Shown: positions 46,441-55,748, numbered from the stretch's first letter. The stretch: DNA of 64,000 nucleotides from UBA2336 sp031395485 (GCA_031395485.1 JANNUS010000004.1:62001-126000); one strand, 5' to 3'. Program-made: numbers and translations. Notes: a model not told the origin generated them from the letters alone.

Positions 46441-47706
46441 ATGTACACTATACGGCAAATCTTTGAAAGTTTTCGTTTTGCTGGTCGGGCGCTAAAATCA
46501 AATTTACTTCGTACGATACTATCTCTATTAGGTGTGACGATCGGCATTTTTGCCATTATTAGCGTACTTACCTTGGTTGATTCGCTCGAGAAGAATATCA
46601 AAGACAGTCTGAATTTTATTGGATCAAGTGTAATTTATGTAGAGAAATGGCCGTGGCTTGCCGATAATGATGGACAGTATAAATGGTGGGAATTTTTACG
46701 CAGACCTACTCCCTCTTATGCAGAGTATAAGCTATTCCGTGATAACCTTAATCACTGTAGTAATCTTACAATCTTAGCCGAGAAAAATAACTCGCTGATA
46801 AAGCGCAATAATAATAGTATTGGTCAGGTGCGATTGGTGGGAGGAAGTGAAGGTTATGATAAGATTTTTGAAGTACCTGTGGAGAATGGAAGATTCTTTA
46901 CCGTTGAAGAACTTGGTAGTGGTAGGAATGTAGCTGTGATTGGATATGAAGTTGCCAACGGATTATTTAAGAGTGGTGAAGATGTTATGGGAAAACCCAT
47001 CAAAATTAAAAACATGGTGTTTAATGTGGTTGGGGTCGTGAAAAAAGAAGGGGCCGGTTTTTTAGGAAATACTTCCAATGACTTTGCGGTGATTGTGCCA
47101 TACAATGCATTTCGAAAATTGTATCAAACGGGTACAGGACGTTGGAATGAGCTGGAGTCTTCTATTGGAGTGAAAGGCTTTGATAGCGATGTTGGCCTTA
47201 TAGAGCTTGAAAATGAGATTAAGGGAATGCTACGTGGTAAGCGAGGTGTTCGGCCAAAGGAGAAGGATAATTTTGCCGTGAATCGCCCAGAAGCTTTTAT
47301 GAAAGTGATTAGCGGTGTGTTTGATGTTGTAGGCGTTGCCGGTTGGGTCATTGGTGGATTTTCGATGTTGGTTGGCGGTTTTGGAATTGCCAACATCATG
47401 TTTGTTTCTGTAAAAGAACGAACGTCTATTATAGGATTGCAGAAATCAATAGGGGCAAAAAATTATTTTATACTTTTTCAGTTTTTATTTGAGGCAATCT
47501 TTTTGAGTTTGATTGGTGGCTTGGTAGGATTGTTTCTCGTATACCTTATTACATTCATTCCATTTGGTAGTCTGGTCGTGACACTGTCAATAAAAAATAT
47601 TGTTCTTGGACTGGGAGTCTCCAGCATCATTGGATTAGTATCGGGGATTATCCCTGCAGCCATGGCGGCACGAATGGATCCGGTAACTGCAATCAGAGCA
47701 AATTGA
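46441..47706 (+). CDS. MacB/FtsX-type ABC transporter permease, copy 2
   Basis: 421 residues, the same layout as copy 1 (N-terminal helix about 20-45, periplasmic domain, three C-terminal helices). By eye most positions in the N-terminal helix and FtsX domain are identical to copy 1, while the periplasmic domain differs more. About 35 bases near the 3' end, coding GIIPAAMAAR, are identical in DNA in both copies, which suggests recent duplication or gene conversion. Start is two bases after the stop of copy 1. The ATPase partner must be encoded elsewhere. Confidence 0.9.
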   Translation: MYTIRQIFESFRFAGRALKSNLLRTILSLLGVTIGIFAIISVLTLVDSLEKNIKDSLNFIGSSVIYVEKWPWLADNDGQYKWWEFLRRPTPSYAEYKLFRDNLNHCSNLTILAEKNNSLIKRNNNSIGQVRLVGGSEGYDKIFEVPVENGRFFTVEELGSGRNVAVIGYEVANGLFKSGEDVMGKPIKIKNMVFNVVGVVKKEGAGFLGNTSNDFAVIVPYNAFRKLYQTGTGRWNELESSIGVKGFDSDVGLIELENEIKGMLRGKRGVRPKEKDNFAVNRPEAFMKVISGVFDVVGVAGWVIGGFSMLVGGFGIANIMFVSVKERTSIIGLQKSIGAKNYFILFQFLFEAIFLSLIGGLVGLFLVYLITFIPFGSLVVTLSIKNIVLGLGVSSIIGLVSGIIPAAMAARMDPVTAIRAN

Positions 47707-47772
47707 TTTTAGGAGTTGCGAAGATAGGAGTTGAGAAACTTACTCCTCAACTCCTTCAACCTCATATTCTAA
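47707..47772. repeat. Inverted repeat between permease and recA stops
   Basis: AGGAGTTGAG (47726-47735) and CTCAACTCCT (47746-47755) form a perfect ten-base stem; a further AGGAGTTG copy lies at 47711. The gap joins convergent genes and could terminate both, but no T run follows. Confidence 0.55.
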
Positions 47773-48834
47773 TTAAGCTTTTTCTTCCACAGCTTTCTTA
47801 CTGTCTAGCTTCTTTCCGTCTAGTGCTTTTTTGGCTTCCGGATTCGCTAAAATTTCCTTGATTTTCTTTTCCAGTTCCTCCATCAGTTCCGGATTATCTT
47901 CAATCAATTGCTTCACGGCATCGCGGCCCTGTCCAAGTTTATTGCCACTGTATGAGAACCATGATCCGGCTTTTTGAATCACATTTAGTTCAACACCAAT
48001 GTCAACGATTTCTCCTGATTTTGAAATTCCTCTTCCGTACATGATGTCAAACTCAACTACTTTAAACGGAGGTGCAACTTTGTTCTTCACCACTTTTACT
48101 TTCACCCGGTTACCGGTAATATTATCGGCATCTTCTTTAATTTGTCCAATCCTTCGGATGTCCAACCGAACAGAAGCATAAAACTTCAGAGCATTTCCAC
48201 CGGTTGTGGTTTCGGGGTTGCCGAACATCACACCAATTTTTTCACGCAGCTGGTTAATAAAGATACACGAGCAACCGGTTTTACTAATGGTACCAGTAAG
48301 TTTACGCAACGCTTGCGACATCAAACGTGCATGTAAGCCCATTTTGCTGTCGCCCATTTCACCTTCGAGTTCACTTTTCGGAACAAGCGCAGCTACGGAG
48401 TCAATTACAATGATATCAATCGCGCCAGAACGGATCAGATGATCGGCAATTTCCAGTGCCTGTTCACCGTTGTCGGGTTGTGAGATTAAAAGATTCTCTG
48501 TGTCAATCCCCAATTTCTCCGCATACGCTTTATCAAAAGCATGTTCGGCATCAATAAAAGCAGCAAGCCCGCCCTTCTTTTGTGCTTCTGCTATCATGTG
48601 CAACGTCAATGTAGTTTTACCAGACGATTCCGGCCCATAAATTTCTGTAACTCTTCCGCGTGGAATGCCGCCTATACCCAAGGCAATGTCCAATCCAAGA
48701 GATCCCGTTGAAATTGCTGGAACATCCATCACCTTCTCGTCACTTAACTTCATCACGGTTCCTTTTCCGTATGTCTTCTCCAACTTATCCAGCGTCAGTT
48801 GAAGTGCTTTTAATTTTTCTTTCGCGTCACTCAT
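47773..48834 (-). CDS. recA: Recombinase RecA
   Basis: Forms filaments on single-stranded DNA for homologous recombination and SOS signalling. 353 residues from ATG 48834 (MSDAKEK); an upstream ATG at 48879 adds 15 unlikely residues. Walker A GPESSGKTT, the loop GNALKFYASVRLDIRR and the C-terminal lysine/acid-rich tail are present. The gene is monocistronic. The upstream gap shows TTacTTTG-like text on the minus strand but no recognisable LexA box. Confidence 0.97.
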   Translation of the reverse strand: MSDAKEKLKALQLTLDKLEKTYGKGTVMKLSDEKVMDVPAISTGSLGLDIALGIGGIPRGRVTEIYGPESSGKTTLTLHMIAEAQKKGGLAAFIDAEHAFDKAYAEKLGIDTENLLISQPDNGEQALEIADHLIRSGAIDIIVIDSVAALVPKSELEGEMGDSKMGLHARLMSQALRKLTGTISKTGCSCIFINQLREKIGVMFGNPETTTGGNALKFYASVRLDIRRIGQIKEDADNITGNRVKVKVVKNKVAPPFKVVEFDIMYGRGISKSGEIVDIGVELNVIQKAGSWFSYSGNKLGQGRDAVKQLIEDNPELMEELEKKIKEILANPEAKKALDGKKLDSKKAVEEKA

Positions 48835-48944
48835 AATTATTCGTAGTTGATTGTAGTTCGTCTTTAATAACAGGATCAAAGTAATGCATCGTTTGGCAGA
48901 ATAAAAAACAAATACAAAATGTGTGACAGAGGTTGTCAGTATCG

Positions 48945-48975
48945 TTGTAGAGCATGACCGGATGGTCTATATTGC
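48945..48975 (+). promoter_or_regulatory. Possible promoter of beta-barrel gene
   Basis: TTG at 48945-48947, 20 bases, then TATATTGC at 48968-48975, a TAnnTTTG variant. If used, transcription would start near 48980 and favour the ATG at 48985 over 48976, giving an almost leaderless transcript. Confidence 0.4.
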
Positions 48976-48984
48976 ATGATTCAT

Positions 48985-50100
48985 ATGAAAAGGGCACTAT
49001 TCATACTATTTTTAGCTGTTTCCTTTACGGGATATTCACAACTTAACAATCAGGCGTTTGAACAGCGCTTACTAGTTGTGGATTCTGACTCGGGCAAGTT
49101 GTTTCTCGGGATCAATTTTCTGGGATTTGGAAAGAATAATGAGTATTTCGACACTACCGAAGATGGCTACACCCTTTTTGGGTATCAGTTAAATCCATAC
49201 CTATCCTACAATATCGCGAAGAATGTTCGGTTGGATGCCGGAGTCTATGCACAGAAGGATTTCGGTAACGATGAATATACGGATGTAATGCCAACCCTAT
49301 CGTTAAAAATAACGAACCGAAATTTCAATTTCATTTTTGGTACGCTGGAAGGAAGCCTCCATCACCGAATGATTGAACCCTTGTATGATTTTGAGCGTGT
49401 GCTGAATAATCGACTTGAAAATGGTATTCAAGTGCTGTGGATGAAAGGCGATTTCTTTCTAGATGCATGGGTGGATTGGCAAAACATGATTTATTTTAAT
49501 GATACGGAGCCTGAACGATTTGTGGGTGGTGTTTCTTTTAACAAAACCATATTCCGCTCAGGCGGATTTCACATTGATCTTCCAATTCAACTCGTAGGAT
49601 CGCACCAGGGTGGGCAAATTGACACAGTAAATAACCCAGTTATTACTCAGTACAACGGTGCGATTGGATTAACAATCGAGTCGGAGTCGGCTGGTTTTGT
49701 TAGTTCATGGGGTATTAAATCATACGTTGCTGGTTTCAGTACTTCATCTAATGAGTTTGCATATGAAGATGGTAACGGAATTTTTATCAATCCATACGTT
49801 ACTACAAAAATCGGTTTAACCGTGATGGGAAGTTATTGGAAGGGTAATGAGTTTTTAACCATTCATGGTAATCAATTGTATCCATCCGTTACAGACAATT
49901 ATCCGACCCGAATCGATGAAGTGCGTGAGTTTTTTATGCTACGCTTTTTATACGATGTAAAACTAGCCGATGGATTAATGCTGACAGCACGTGCAGAACC
50001 TTTCTATGATACCTATGCCGAAGCACTTGAATACTCTTTTGGGTTATACCTCAATTTTTCAGATCGATTCTTTTTATTGAATGCAAAGAAGAGCAGGTAA
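48985..50100 (+). CDS. Beta-barrel-like outer-membrane protein of unknown function
   Basis: 371 residues from ATG 48985 (48976 also possible). Signal peptide ends GYSQ (about residue 19). The rest alternates short amphipathic strands and turns, as in outer-membrane barrels, with aromatic girdle-like residues. I recognise no family. The gene overlaps the next by 20 bases, implying coupled expression with the predicted aminopeptidase. Confidence 0.7.
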   Translation: MKRALFILFLAVSFTGYSQLNNQAFEQRLLVVDSDSGKLFLGINFLGFGKNNEYFDTTEDGYTLFGYQLNPYLSYNIAKNVRLDAGVYAQKDFGNDEYTDVMPTLSLKITNRNFNFIFGTLEGSLHHRMIEPLYDFERVLNNRLENGIQVLWMKGDFFLDAWVDWQNMIYFNDTEPERFVGGVSFNKTIFRSGGFHIDLPIQLVGSHQGGQIDTVNNPVITQYNGAIGLTIESESAGFVSSWGIKSYVAGFSTSSNEFAYEDGNGIFINPYVTTKIGLTVMGSYWKGNEFLTIHGNQLYPSVTDNYPTRIDEVREFFMLRFLYDVKLADGLMLTARAEPFYDTYAEALEYSFGLYLNFSDRFFLLNAKKSR

Positions 50101-51130
50101 AATCTTTAAGCGAGTACTGCTCGCATTGTTGATCATTCTCACCATTCTAGTTATTGTGTACTGGGACCTGGTGAGTTACGGCCTAGGTCAGGGGAAAGGT
50201 CAGTTCACGATTATCTGGAATGCACGGCCAGTGGAGGAAGTTTTAAAGGATCAATCATTTCCGGATTCACTTAAATCTAAACTGCATCTCATTGAGAAGG
50301 TACGAGCGTATGCTATTGATTCACTCGGACTAAAGGATACTGAAAATTATAAAACGATTTACGATCAGAAAAGCGAAGAGATCATGTGGGTTGTTACTGC
50401 GTGTGAACAATTTCAACTCAAACCCAAGCAATGGAAGTTTCCGATTTTAGGTGCTGTTCCGTACAAGGGATTTTTCAGTAAAGAGAAAGCAATTGCCTTG
50501 CGCAATATACTTGAGAAAGAGGGATGGGATACCAGCATTCGCAATCCAGGTGGCTGGTCAACACTCGGTTGGTTTACCGATCCGATCTTAAGTAACATGT
50601 TGCAGCGCACCGAGGGTGATCTCGCAAATCTTATCATACATGAAATGGTGCATGCCACTATTTTTGTTAAAGACAGTTTAGAATTTAATGAAAATTTGGC
50701 CACGTTCATTGGCGATCGGGGTGCCGAGCAATTTTTAATTGCCGAATATGGGATTAAGTCAACGGAATACAAGTTATACGTAAACGATGATCAAGACTTT
50801 ACCAAATATTCCGAGCACATGCTTCGCGGTTCCGAAATGCTCGATAGTTTGTATCATACCATGCTGGTGGAAACTCCGTTGGATGAGAAGAAGAAAATAA
50901 AGGAGATGGCAATCAGGAAAATCGTGCTGTTATTAGATACGCTTAGCCTTACGATTAATCAAAAACCATCGGATCGGTTTAAGGAAAGACTTCCGAATAA
51001 CACCTATTTCATGAACATGAAACGGTATCAATCCAAACAGTATATTTTTTGGAATGAGCTACGAAACGGTTTCCGTGGAGATCTTAAAAAATACATTCAC
51101 TATTTGAGCGAAAAACATCCTTTTCTGTAG
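50081..51130 (+). CDS. Predicted aminopeptidase, PF10023 family
   Basis: 349 residues. An N-terminal membrane anchor (about 10-30) is followed by a zinc metallopeptidase domain with the motif IIHEMVHATIF (HExxH) near residues 187-191 and the downstream glutamate region FNENLATFIGDRG. This matches the COG4324 predicted aminopeptidases, which are little studied. It starts within the end of the upstream barrel gene, a 20-base overlap. Confidence 0.85.
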   Translation: MQRRAGKIFKRVLLALLIILTILVIVYWDLVSYGLGQGKGQFTIIWNARPVEEVLKDQSFPDSLKSKLHLIEKVRAYAIDSLGLKDTENYKTIYDQKSEEIMWVVTACEQFQLKPKQWKFPILGAVPYKGFFSKEKAIALRNILEKEGWDTSIRNPGGWSTLGWFTDPILSNMLQRTEGDLANLIIHEMVHATIFVKDSLEFNENLATFIGDRGAEQFLIAEYGIKSTEYKLYVNDDQDFTKYSEHMLRGSEMLDSLYHTMLVETPLDEKKKIKEMAIRKIVLLLDTLSLTINQKPSDRFKERLPNNTYFMNMKRYQSKQYIFWNELRNGFRGDLKKYIHYLSEKHPFL

Positions 51131-51196
51131 GAAACCTGTTCCGATTAAGGAATTGTTAACAATGGGCTAGTAGATAAGAATGCCCTCATTTCTGGC

Positions 51197-51204
51197 TACC
51201 TTTG
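51197..51204 (+). promoter_or_regulatory. -7 element for response regulator gene
   Basis: Perfect TAnnTTTG (TACCTTTG), 17 bases before the start. No TTG at 17-23 bases upstream. Confidence 0.5.
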
Positions 51205-51221
51205 TGTAAAATTTATAGACT

Positions 51222-51911
51222 ATGGCAACTAAGGCCGTTCACAAAGTATTAGTGGTTGATGATGAAGAACCGATTCAGGAACTTCTGAAATATAATCTGG
51301 AGAAAGATGGGTACGATGTGAAAACAGCGGGTGATGGTTTTAAGGCAGTTGATATCGCAAAGAAATTTCATCCCGATCTTGTGTTGTTGGATATCATGAT
51401 GCCCAAGATGGATGGCGTAGAAACATGTCGTTTGTTGCGCGAGATACCCGAACTTCAAAAGACGTTTATTGTTTTCCTAACGGCCCGGGCCGAAGAGTAT
51501 TCGGAAGTAGCAGCGTTTGATGTGGGTGCTGATGATTATATCAACAAACCTATTAAGCCACGCGCGTTGATGAGTCGAATTAGCGCACTATTCAGGAGAG
51601 ACTTTAAGAAAACAAATCCTTCCAGTACCATTACTACTGGCGATCTCACCATAGATCGTACAAGCTATACCATCAAAATTCAGAACCGCGAAATTAACCT
51701 TCCGAAAAAGGAATTTGAATTACTCTTCTTCCTTGCCCAAAATCCCAATAAGGTTTTTAGTCGTGAAGATCTGCTGCTCAACATCTGGGGATCGGATGTA
51801 TATGTTCTAGCACGCACCGTGGACGTTCACATCCGTAAAGTGCGTGAGAAAATTGGTGAAGATTACATCAGCACCGTGAAAGGGGTAGGGTATAAATTCA
51901 GCCTCAGTTAA
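51222..51911 (+). CDS. OmpR/PhoB-type response regulator
   Basis: 229 residues: receiver domain (1-120) with the acidic pair DD13-14, phospho-acceptor Asp57 in LVLLDIMMPK and the NKP loop, then a winged-helix DNA-binding domain (about 130-227) ending DVHIRKVREKIGEDYISTVKGVGYKF. It is followed by a PhoR-type kinase, so the pair is probably a phosphate-type or envelope two-component system; the signal is not shown by sequence. Confidence 0.92.
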   Translation: MATKAVHKVLVVDDEEPIQELLKYNLEKDGYDVKTAGDGFKAVDIAKKFHPDLVLLDIMMPKMDGVETCRLLREIPELQKTFIVFLTARAEEYSEVAAFDVGADDYINKPIKPRALMSRISALFRRDFKKTNPSSTITTGDLTIDRTSYTIKIQNREINLPKKEFELLFFLAQNPNKVFSREDLLLNIWGSDVYVLARTVDVHIRKVREKIGEDYISTVKGVGYKFSLS

Positions 51912-52008
51912 ATTCGTCAATTCGTTGATTCAATAATCGGATTTCATTCAGTCATTCAATTCCTTAGTTTTGCTAGGACAACCGACTTTAACGAATCATC
52001 GAATTACC
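51912..52008. repeat. ATTCG/ATTCA phrase spacer with -7 element
   Basis: Repeats of AATTCGT, GATTCAAT and CATTCA fill the gap. A perfect TAnnTTTG (TAGTTTTG) lies at 51965-51972, 37 bases before the kinase start, and may give it its own promoter. Confidence 0.45.
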
Positions 52009-53073
52009 ATGATTTACAGTTCACGGGTACTAGCATTTCTTATTGCCCTGTGTATTTCGCTCATTACAACAGCATTTTTAGCGCTATTTGAAAGGGTAGC
52101 TGTTAGCACGCTTGTATTCGTTTCCGCTAGCTCCTTTTTGGTTTCATTTATCCTAGTTTTTATTGTTCTTGAATTCTTAATCTTTCGTGAGATTAACAGG
52201 ATTTACAGACTCATTGAAAAACTCAAGCGGAAAAGACAGCCCACCATATCCAGTAAAAAGAAGTTGGGTAAGATGAGTCCCGTTGAAAAAATTAACGAAG
52301 AAATACTCCAGCTCAATCAGCTCAAACAAAAGGAAATAGATGAACTGAAAAAGCTGGAAGCTTTCCGGAAAGAGTTTATTGCTGATATATCGCATGAATT
52401 GAAGACTCCGATTTTTGCTGCGCAAGGATTTGTTCATACGTTGTTAGATGGTGCGGTAAACGATAGAGCTGTACGGGGTAAATTTTTAAGGAAGGCTGCG
52501 AAGAGTCTCGATGGTTTAGATGCTTTGGTGCAGGACTTGCTCACCCTATCGCACATTGAGACGGGTCAGATTAAAATGCATTTCGAAAAATTTGATTTAT
52601 ATGAACTTACCGAGGAGATAATAGAGCAATTGGAGGATAAAGCTGAAAAGCGAAACATCCGATTGCAAATAGAAGGTCATTTGCAAAAGGTAATGGTGTA
52701 TGCAGATAGTCAACGAATTTCACAGGTGATGACCAACCTAGTTTCAAACGCAATCAAACACTCATTTGAGGGTGGTCAGGTTATGGTGAGCTTTGATGAG
52801 TCAAAAAAGTTGGTCAATGTAACAGTTAAAGATTTTGGAGAAGGCATTCCGGCTGAACATCAAGCTAGAATTTTTGAACGCTTTTACCGCGTTGATAAAA
52901 GTCGCAGTCGTGAAAAGGGTGGCACAGGCCTTGGACTTTCCATTGTTAAGCACATTCTTGAAAACCATGGAACTAAAGCTGAGGTTGAGAGTGCACCCGG
53001 AAAGGGATCCAGCTTTAGTTTCAAACTTCCCCCCTCAAAACCTGAGAGTCATTCGGAGGGAGTAGATTCTTAA
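52009..53073 (+). CDS. PhoR-type sensor histidine kinase
   Basis: 354 residues from ATG 52009 (an upstream start at 51970 would lie inside the promoter-like element). Two transmembrane helices (about 5-60) are followed by a coiled coil, a HisKA domain with the phospho-acceptor SHELKTP and an ATPase domain (VSNAIKHS, DFGEGIP, GGTGLGLSIVKHI). There is little extracytoplasmic sequence, as in PhoR. Partner of the upstream regulator. Confidence 0.92.
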   Translation: MIYSSRVLAFLIALCISLITTAFLALFERVAVSTLVFVSASSFLVSFILVFIVLEFLIFREINRIYRLIEKLKRKRQPTISSKKKLGKMSPVEKINEEILQLNQLKQKEIDELKKLEAFRKEFIADISHELKTPIFAAQGFVHTLLDGAVNDRAVRGKFLRKAAKSLDGLDALVQDLLTLSHIETGQIKMHFEKFDLYELTEEIIEQLEDKAEKRNIRLQIEGHLQKVMVYADSQRISQVMTNLVSNAIKHSFEGGQVMVSFDESKKLVNVTVKDFGEGIPAEHQARIFERFYRVDKSRSREKGGTGLGLSIVKHILENHGTKAEVESAPGKGSSFSFKLPPSKPESHSEGVDS

Positions 53074-53089
53074 CTTGCCTTATCTACAG

Positions 53090-53216
53090 TTCATTTCGAA
53101 GGAGTAACGAGCCTTCATTTAAATAGACCGAACGAAACACGACTGAGAAATCCCCCAAGGATAAAGGGACTTCTCACTTCCCATATTCCATCGCGCATTC
53201 TCCTTTCGAAGTGACG
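53090..53216. repeat. MITE-like element with terminal inverted repeats
   Basis: Ends CATTTCGAAGGAG (53092) and CTCCTTTCGAAGTG (53200-53213) are inverted copies with one base gap. Inside, GAGAAATCCC (53145-53154) pairs with GGGACTTCTC (53166-53175) at nine of ten positions. Text of this kind (TCATTTCGAA...GAGAAATC) recurs in Bacteroidota intergenic DNA as I recall. Confidence 0.6.
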
Positions 53217-53271
53217 TTTTGTTTACTTTACATGAGATCAGGCGTCTGCGGTACCGACTGAATTTAATCCT

Positions 53272-53279
53272 TACTTTTG
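53272..53279 (+). promoter_or_regulatory. -7 element for RluA-family gene
   Basis: Perfect TAnnTTTG (TACTTTTG), 12 bases before the TTG start codon at 53292. Confidence 0.45.
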
Positions 53280-53291
53280 CCAACTCATTAA

Positions 53292-54020
53292 TTGAAACCA
53301 TTGAAGTCACCTAGAATAAAGATTGAAGATTTGATCCTGTGGGAGGATGATGATTATTTCGTATTGAATAAGCCGCCTTTTGTTTCAACCCTTCAGGATC
53401 GGGCCGATCCAATTAACCTGTTGGGGCTAGCGAAGCAGTATTCGGATGATGCCCAAGCTTGCCATCGGTTGGATAAAGAGACATCGGGTGCCATTGCCTT
53501 TGCCAAAAACCCAGAAGCCTATCGTCACCTGAGTATGCAATTCGAAAACCGGCAGGTTGATAAAGTCTACCACGCTGTAGCCGATGGTATCCAGAATTTT
53601 AAAGACGAGCTTGTGGACGCCCCAATATTAAAGCAGGATGACGGTATTGCCAAAATCAGTAAACGGGAAGGGAAGCCTGCCCAAACGTATTTTACTTCTT
53701 TAAGGTCGTATCGGTTTCATACTCTAATAGAGTGCCACCCCGTAACGGGTCGCATGCACCAAATCAGAGTTCACCTAGCATTTTTAAAGGCTCCAATCAC
53801 AGGAGATGAGCAATATGGAGGGAAACCGTTTTTTCTTTCCAGTGTTAAAAGAGGGTTTAACCTGAAAAAGGAGACAGAAGAACAGCCTTTAATCAATAGA
53901 ATGGCACTTCACGCTTATGCGCTGAAATTCACGAATTTAAAAGGCGAGAATATGGAAGTTGTGGCCCCATATCCTAAAGACATACAGGCCCTCATACGCC
54001 AATTAGAGCTGAATACTTAG
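53292..54020 (+). CDS. RluA-family RNA pseudouridine synthase
   Basis: 242 residues from a TTG at 53292, the only reasonable start since no ATG precedes the catalytic region. Converts uridine to pseudouridine in rRNA or tRNA. The catalytic motif CHRLDKETSG (Asp about 60) and VTGRMHQIRVHL are present; there is no S4 domain. The target base cannot be told from sequence. It lies between the MITE-like element and the ribosomal protein genes. Confidence 0.9.
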   Translation: MKPLKSPRIKIEDLILWEDDDYFVLNKPPFVSTLQDRADPINLLGLAKQYSDDAQACHRLDKETSGAIAFAKNPEAYRHLSMQFENRQVDKVYHAVADGIQNFKDELVDAPILKQDDGIAKISKREGKPAQTYFTSLRSYRFHTLIECHPVTGRMHQIRVHLAFLKAPITGDEQYGGKPFFLSSVKRGFNLKKETEEQPLINRMALHAYALKFTNLKGENMEVVAPYPKDIQALIRQLELNT

Positions 54021-54040
54021 GCTCAAAAGTTCGTTCTCCT

Positions 54041-54071
54041 TTGGATTTATAGCATTAACCGATTACTTTTG
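54041..54071 (+). promoter_or_regulatory. Promoter of rplM-rpsI-rpsB-tsf
   Basis: TTG at 54041-54043, 20 bases, then a perfect TAnnTTTG (TACTTTTG) at 54064-54071, 52 bases before the rplM start. Confidence 0.65.
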
Positions 54072-54123
54072 TGTCCCTTTTTGAAAGGAAGGGAGAATTT
54101 TATTGACTATTAACTGAAAAAAC

Positions 54124-54573
54124 GTGGATCATTTAAGTTATAAGACCGCTCACGCCAACAAGGCTTCTGTGGAGAAAAACTGGGTAATTGTGGATGCTAA
54201 AGACCAAGTATTAGGCCGTATCGCCAGCGAGGTTGCCAAAATTATTCGCGGCAAGCACAAAACCAGCTACACACCAAACGTAGATTGTGGCGATCATGTA
54301 ATCGTAATCAATGCCGAGAAGGTAAAGATGACCGGTAGAAAGTGGACAGATCGTGTTCTGTACACACACTCTGGTTTTCCAGGCGGCCAGCGTGAGCATA
54401 CGCCTATTGGAATTCGCGAGAAACACCCTGAAAGACTGGTAGAGCATGCTGTAAAAGGTATGTTGCCAAAAAACAGACTGGGTAGTGAATTGTATAGAAG
54501 TCTGCATGTATATGTTGGAACAGAACATCCGCATGAGGCACAACAACCGAAGGAACTAAAGTTTAAACTATAA
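54124..54573 (+). CDS. rplM: 50S ribosomal protein L13
   Basis: 149 residues from a GTG at 54124; the family core WVIVDAKDQVLGRIASEVAKIIRGK and MLPKNRLG are present. An early-assembling large-subunit protein. First of a four-gene unit (L13-S9-S2-EF-Ts) in the usual Bacteroidota order, with a consensus promoter upstream. Confidence 0.97.
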   Translation: MDHLSYKTAHANKASVEKNWVIVDAKDQVLGRIASEVAKIIRGKHKTSYTPNVDCGDHVIVINAEKVKMTGRKWTDRVLYTHSGFPGGQREHTPIGIREKHPERLVEHAVKGMLPKNRLGSELYRSLHVYVGTEHPHEAQQPKELKFKL

Positions 54574-54580
54574 TTAATTA

Positions 54581-54967
54581 ATGGAAATTATCAACGCAAC
54601 GGGTAGAAGGAAAACTTCAGTAGCCAGAGTTTACGTAACTCCGGGGAAAGGTGACATTCGAGTAAACGCCCGTGATCTCAAGGAATACTTCCTATCTGAG
54701 ATTCACCAAACATTGGTTAAGCAGCCTCTTGTGGCGCTTAAAGCCGAGACACAGTATGATGTAACAGTTAACGTTGAAGGTGGTGGGATTAAAGGTCAGG
54801 CCGAAGCAGTTCGGTTAGGTATCTCCCGTGCGCTGGTTCAATTCAACGCTGAGAACAAACCTGTTTTGCGCAAAGAAGGTTTCATGACACGCGACTCTCG
54901 CATGGTTGAACGTAAGAAACCAGGTAGAAGAAAGGCGAGAAGGAAGTTCCAGTTCAGTAAACGTTAA
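54581..54967 (+). CDS. rpsI: 30S ribosomal protein S9
   Basis: 128 residues, with GRRKTSVARVYV at the N-terminus, the middle GGGIKGQAEAVRLGISRAL, and the C-terminal DSRMVERKKPGRRKARRKFQFSKR whose basic tail reaches the P-site tRNA. Seven bases after rplM. Confidence 0.97.
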   Translation: MEIINATGRRKTSVARVYVTPGKGDIRVNARDLKEYFLSEIHQTLVKQPLVALKAETQYDVTVNVEGGGIKGQAEAVRLGISRALVQFNAENKPVLRKEGFMTRDSRMVERKKPGRRKARRKFQFSKR

Positions 54968-54986
54968 TTCAAAACTCGAAATCGAA

Positions 54987-55748
54987 ATGGCTAAAACATT
55001 AACATATCAGGATTTGCTGGAGGCAGGTGTACATTTTGGACACCTTACCCGTAAATGGAACCCCAAGATGTCGGAGTACATCTTCATGGAGAATAACGGT
55101 ATCCATCTTATTGATTTAAATAAAACACTTGCTTGCATCGATGAGGCATCTTTTGCGATGAAGAACATTGTACGTTCAGGTCGCAAGATTATGTTCGTTG
55201 CAACAAAAAAACAGGCGAAAGACATCGTTTGCGATGAAGCGAAACGTTTGAACATGCCGTACGTAACCGAGCGTTGGTTAGGTGGTATGCTTACAAACTT
55301 TGCTACTATTCGTAAGTCGTTGAAGAAACTTTCTCAAATCGACAAGATGATGAAGGATGAATCCTACTTAAATCTTGCTAAAAAAGAAAGATTGATGCTT
55401 ACACGTGAGAAAGCGAAGTTGGAGAAACAATTGGGAGGTATCGTTGACCTGAACAGACTTCCAGCCGCATTGTTTATTATTGATGTTAAGCGCGAGCATA
55501 TTGCGGTGGCAGAAGCACAGAAATTGAACATACCCGTATTCGCTATGGTGGATACAAACTCTGATCCTTCTGTTGTTGATTTCCCTATTCCGGCAAACGA
55601 TGATGCGTTCAAATCGATATCATTGATTACGAAACATATTGGTGAAGTAATTGAAGAAGCGTTGAATGAACGTAAGAAAGACAAGGAAGAGGCAACGATG
55701 AAGAAGGATGAAGAAGAAAAGAAAAAAGTAGACGAAGCGGTAGCTTAA
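54987..55748 (+). CDS. rpsB: 30S ribosomal protein S2
   Basis: 253 residues from ATG 54987 (MAKTLTYQDLLEAGVHFGH), 19 bases after rpsI; upstream in-frame codons overlap rpsI and are unlikely. WLGGMLTNFATI and PAALFIIDVKREHIAVAEA are conserved S2 features. The C-terminal tail is charged (KKDEEEKKKVDEAVA), common in Bacteroidota. Confidence 0.97.
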   Translation: MAKTLTYQDLLEAGVHFGHLTRKWNPKMSEYIFMENNGIHLIDLNKTLACIDEASFAMKNIVRSGRKIMFVATKKQAKDIVCDEAKRLNMPYVTERWLGGMLTNFATIRKSLKKLSQIDKMMKDESYLNLAKKERLMLTREKAKLEKQLGGIVDLNRLPAALFIIDVKREHIAVAEAQKLNIPVFAMVDTNSDPSVVDFPIPANDDAFKSISLITKHIGEVIEEALNERKKDKEEATMKKDEEEKKKVDEAVA

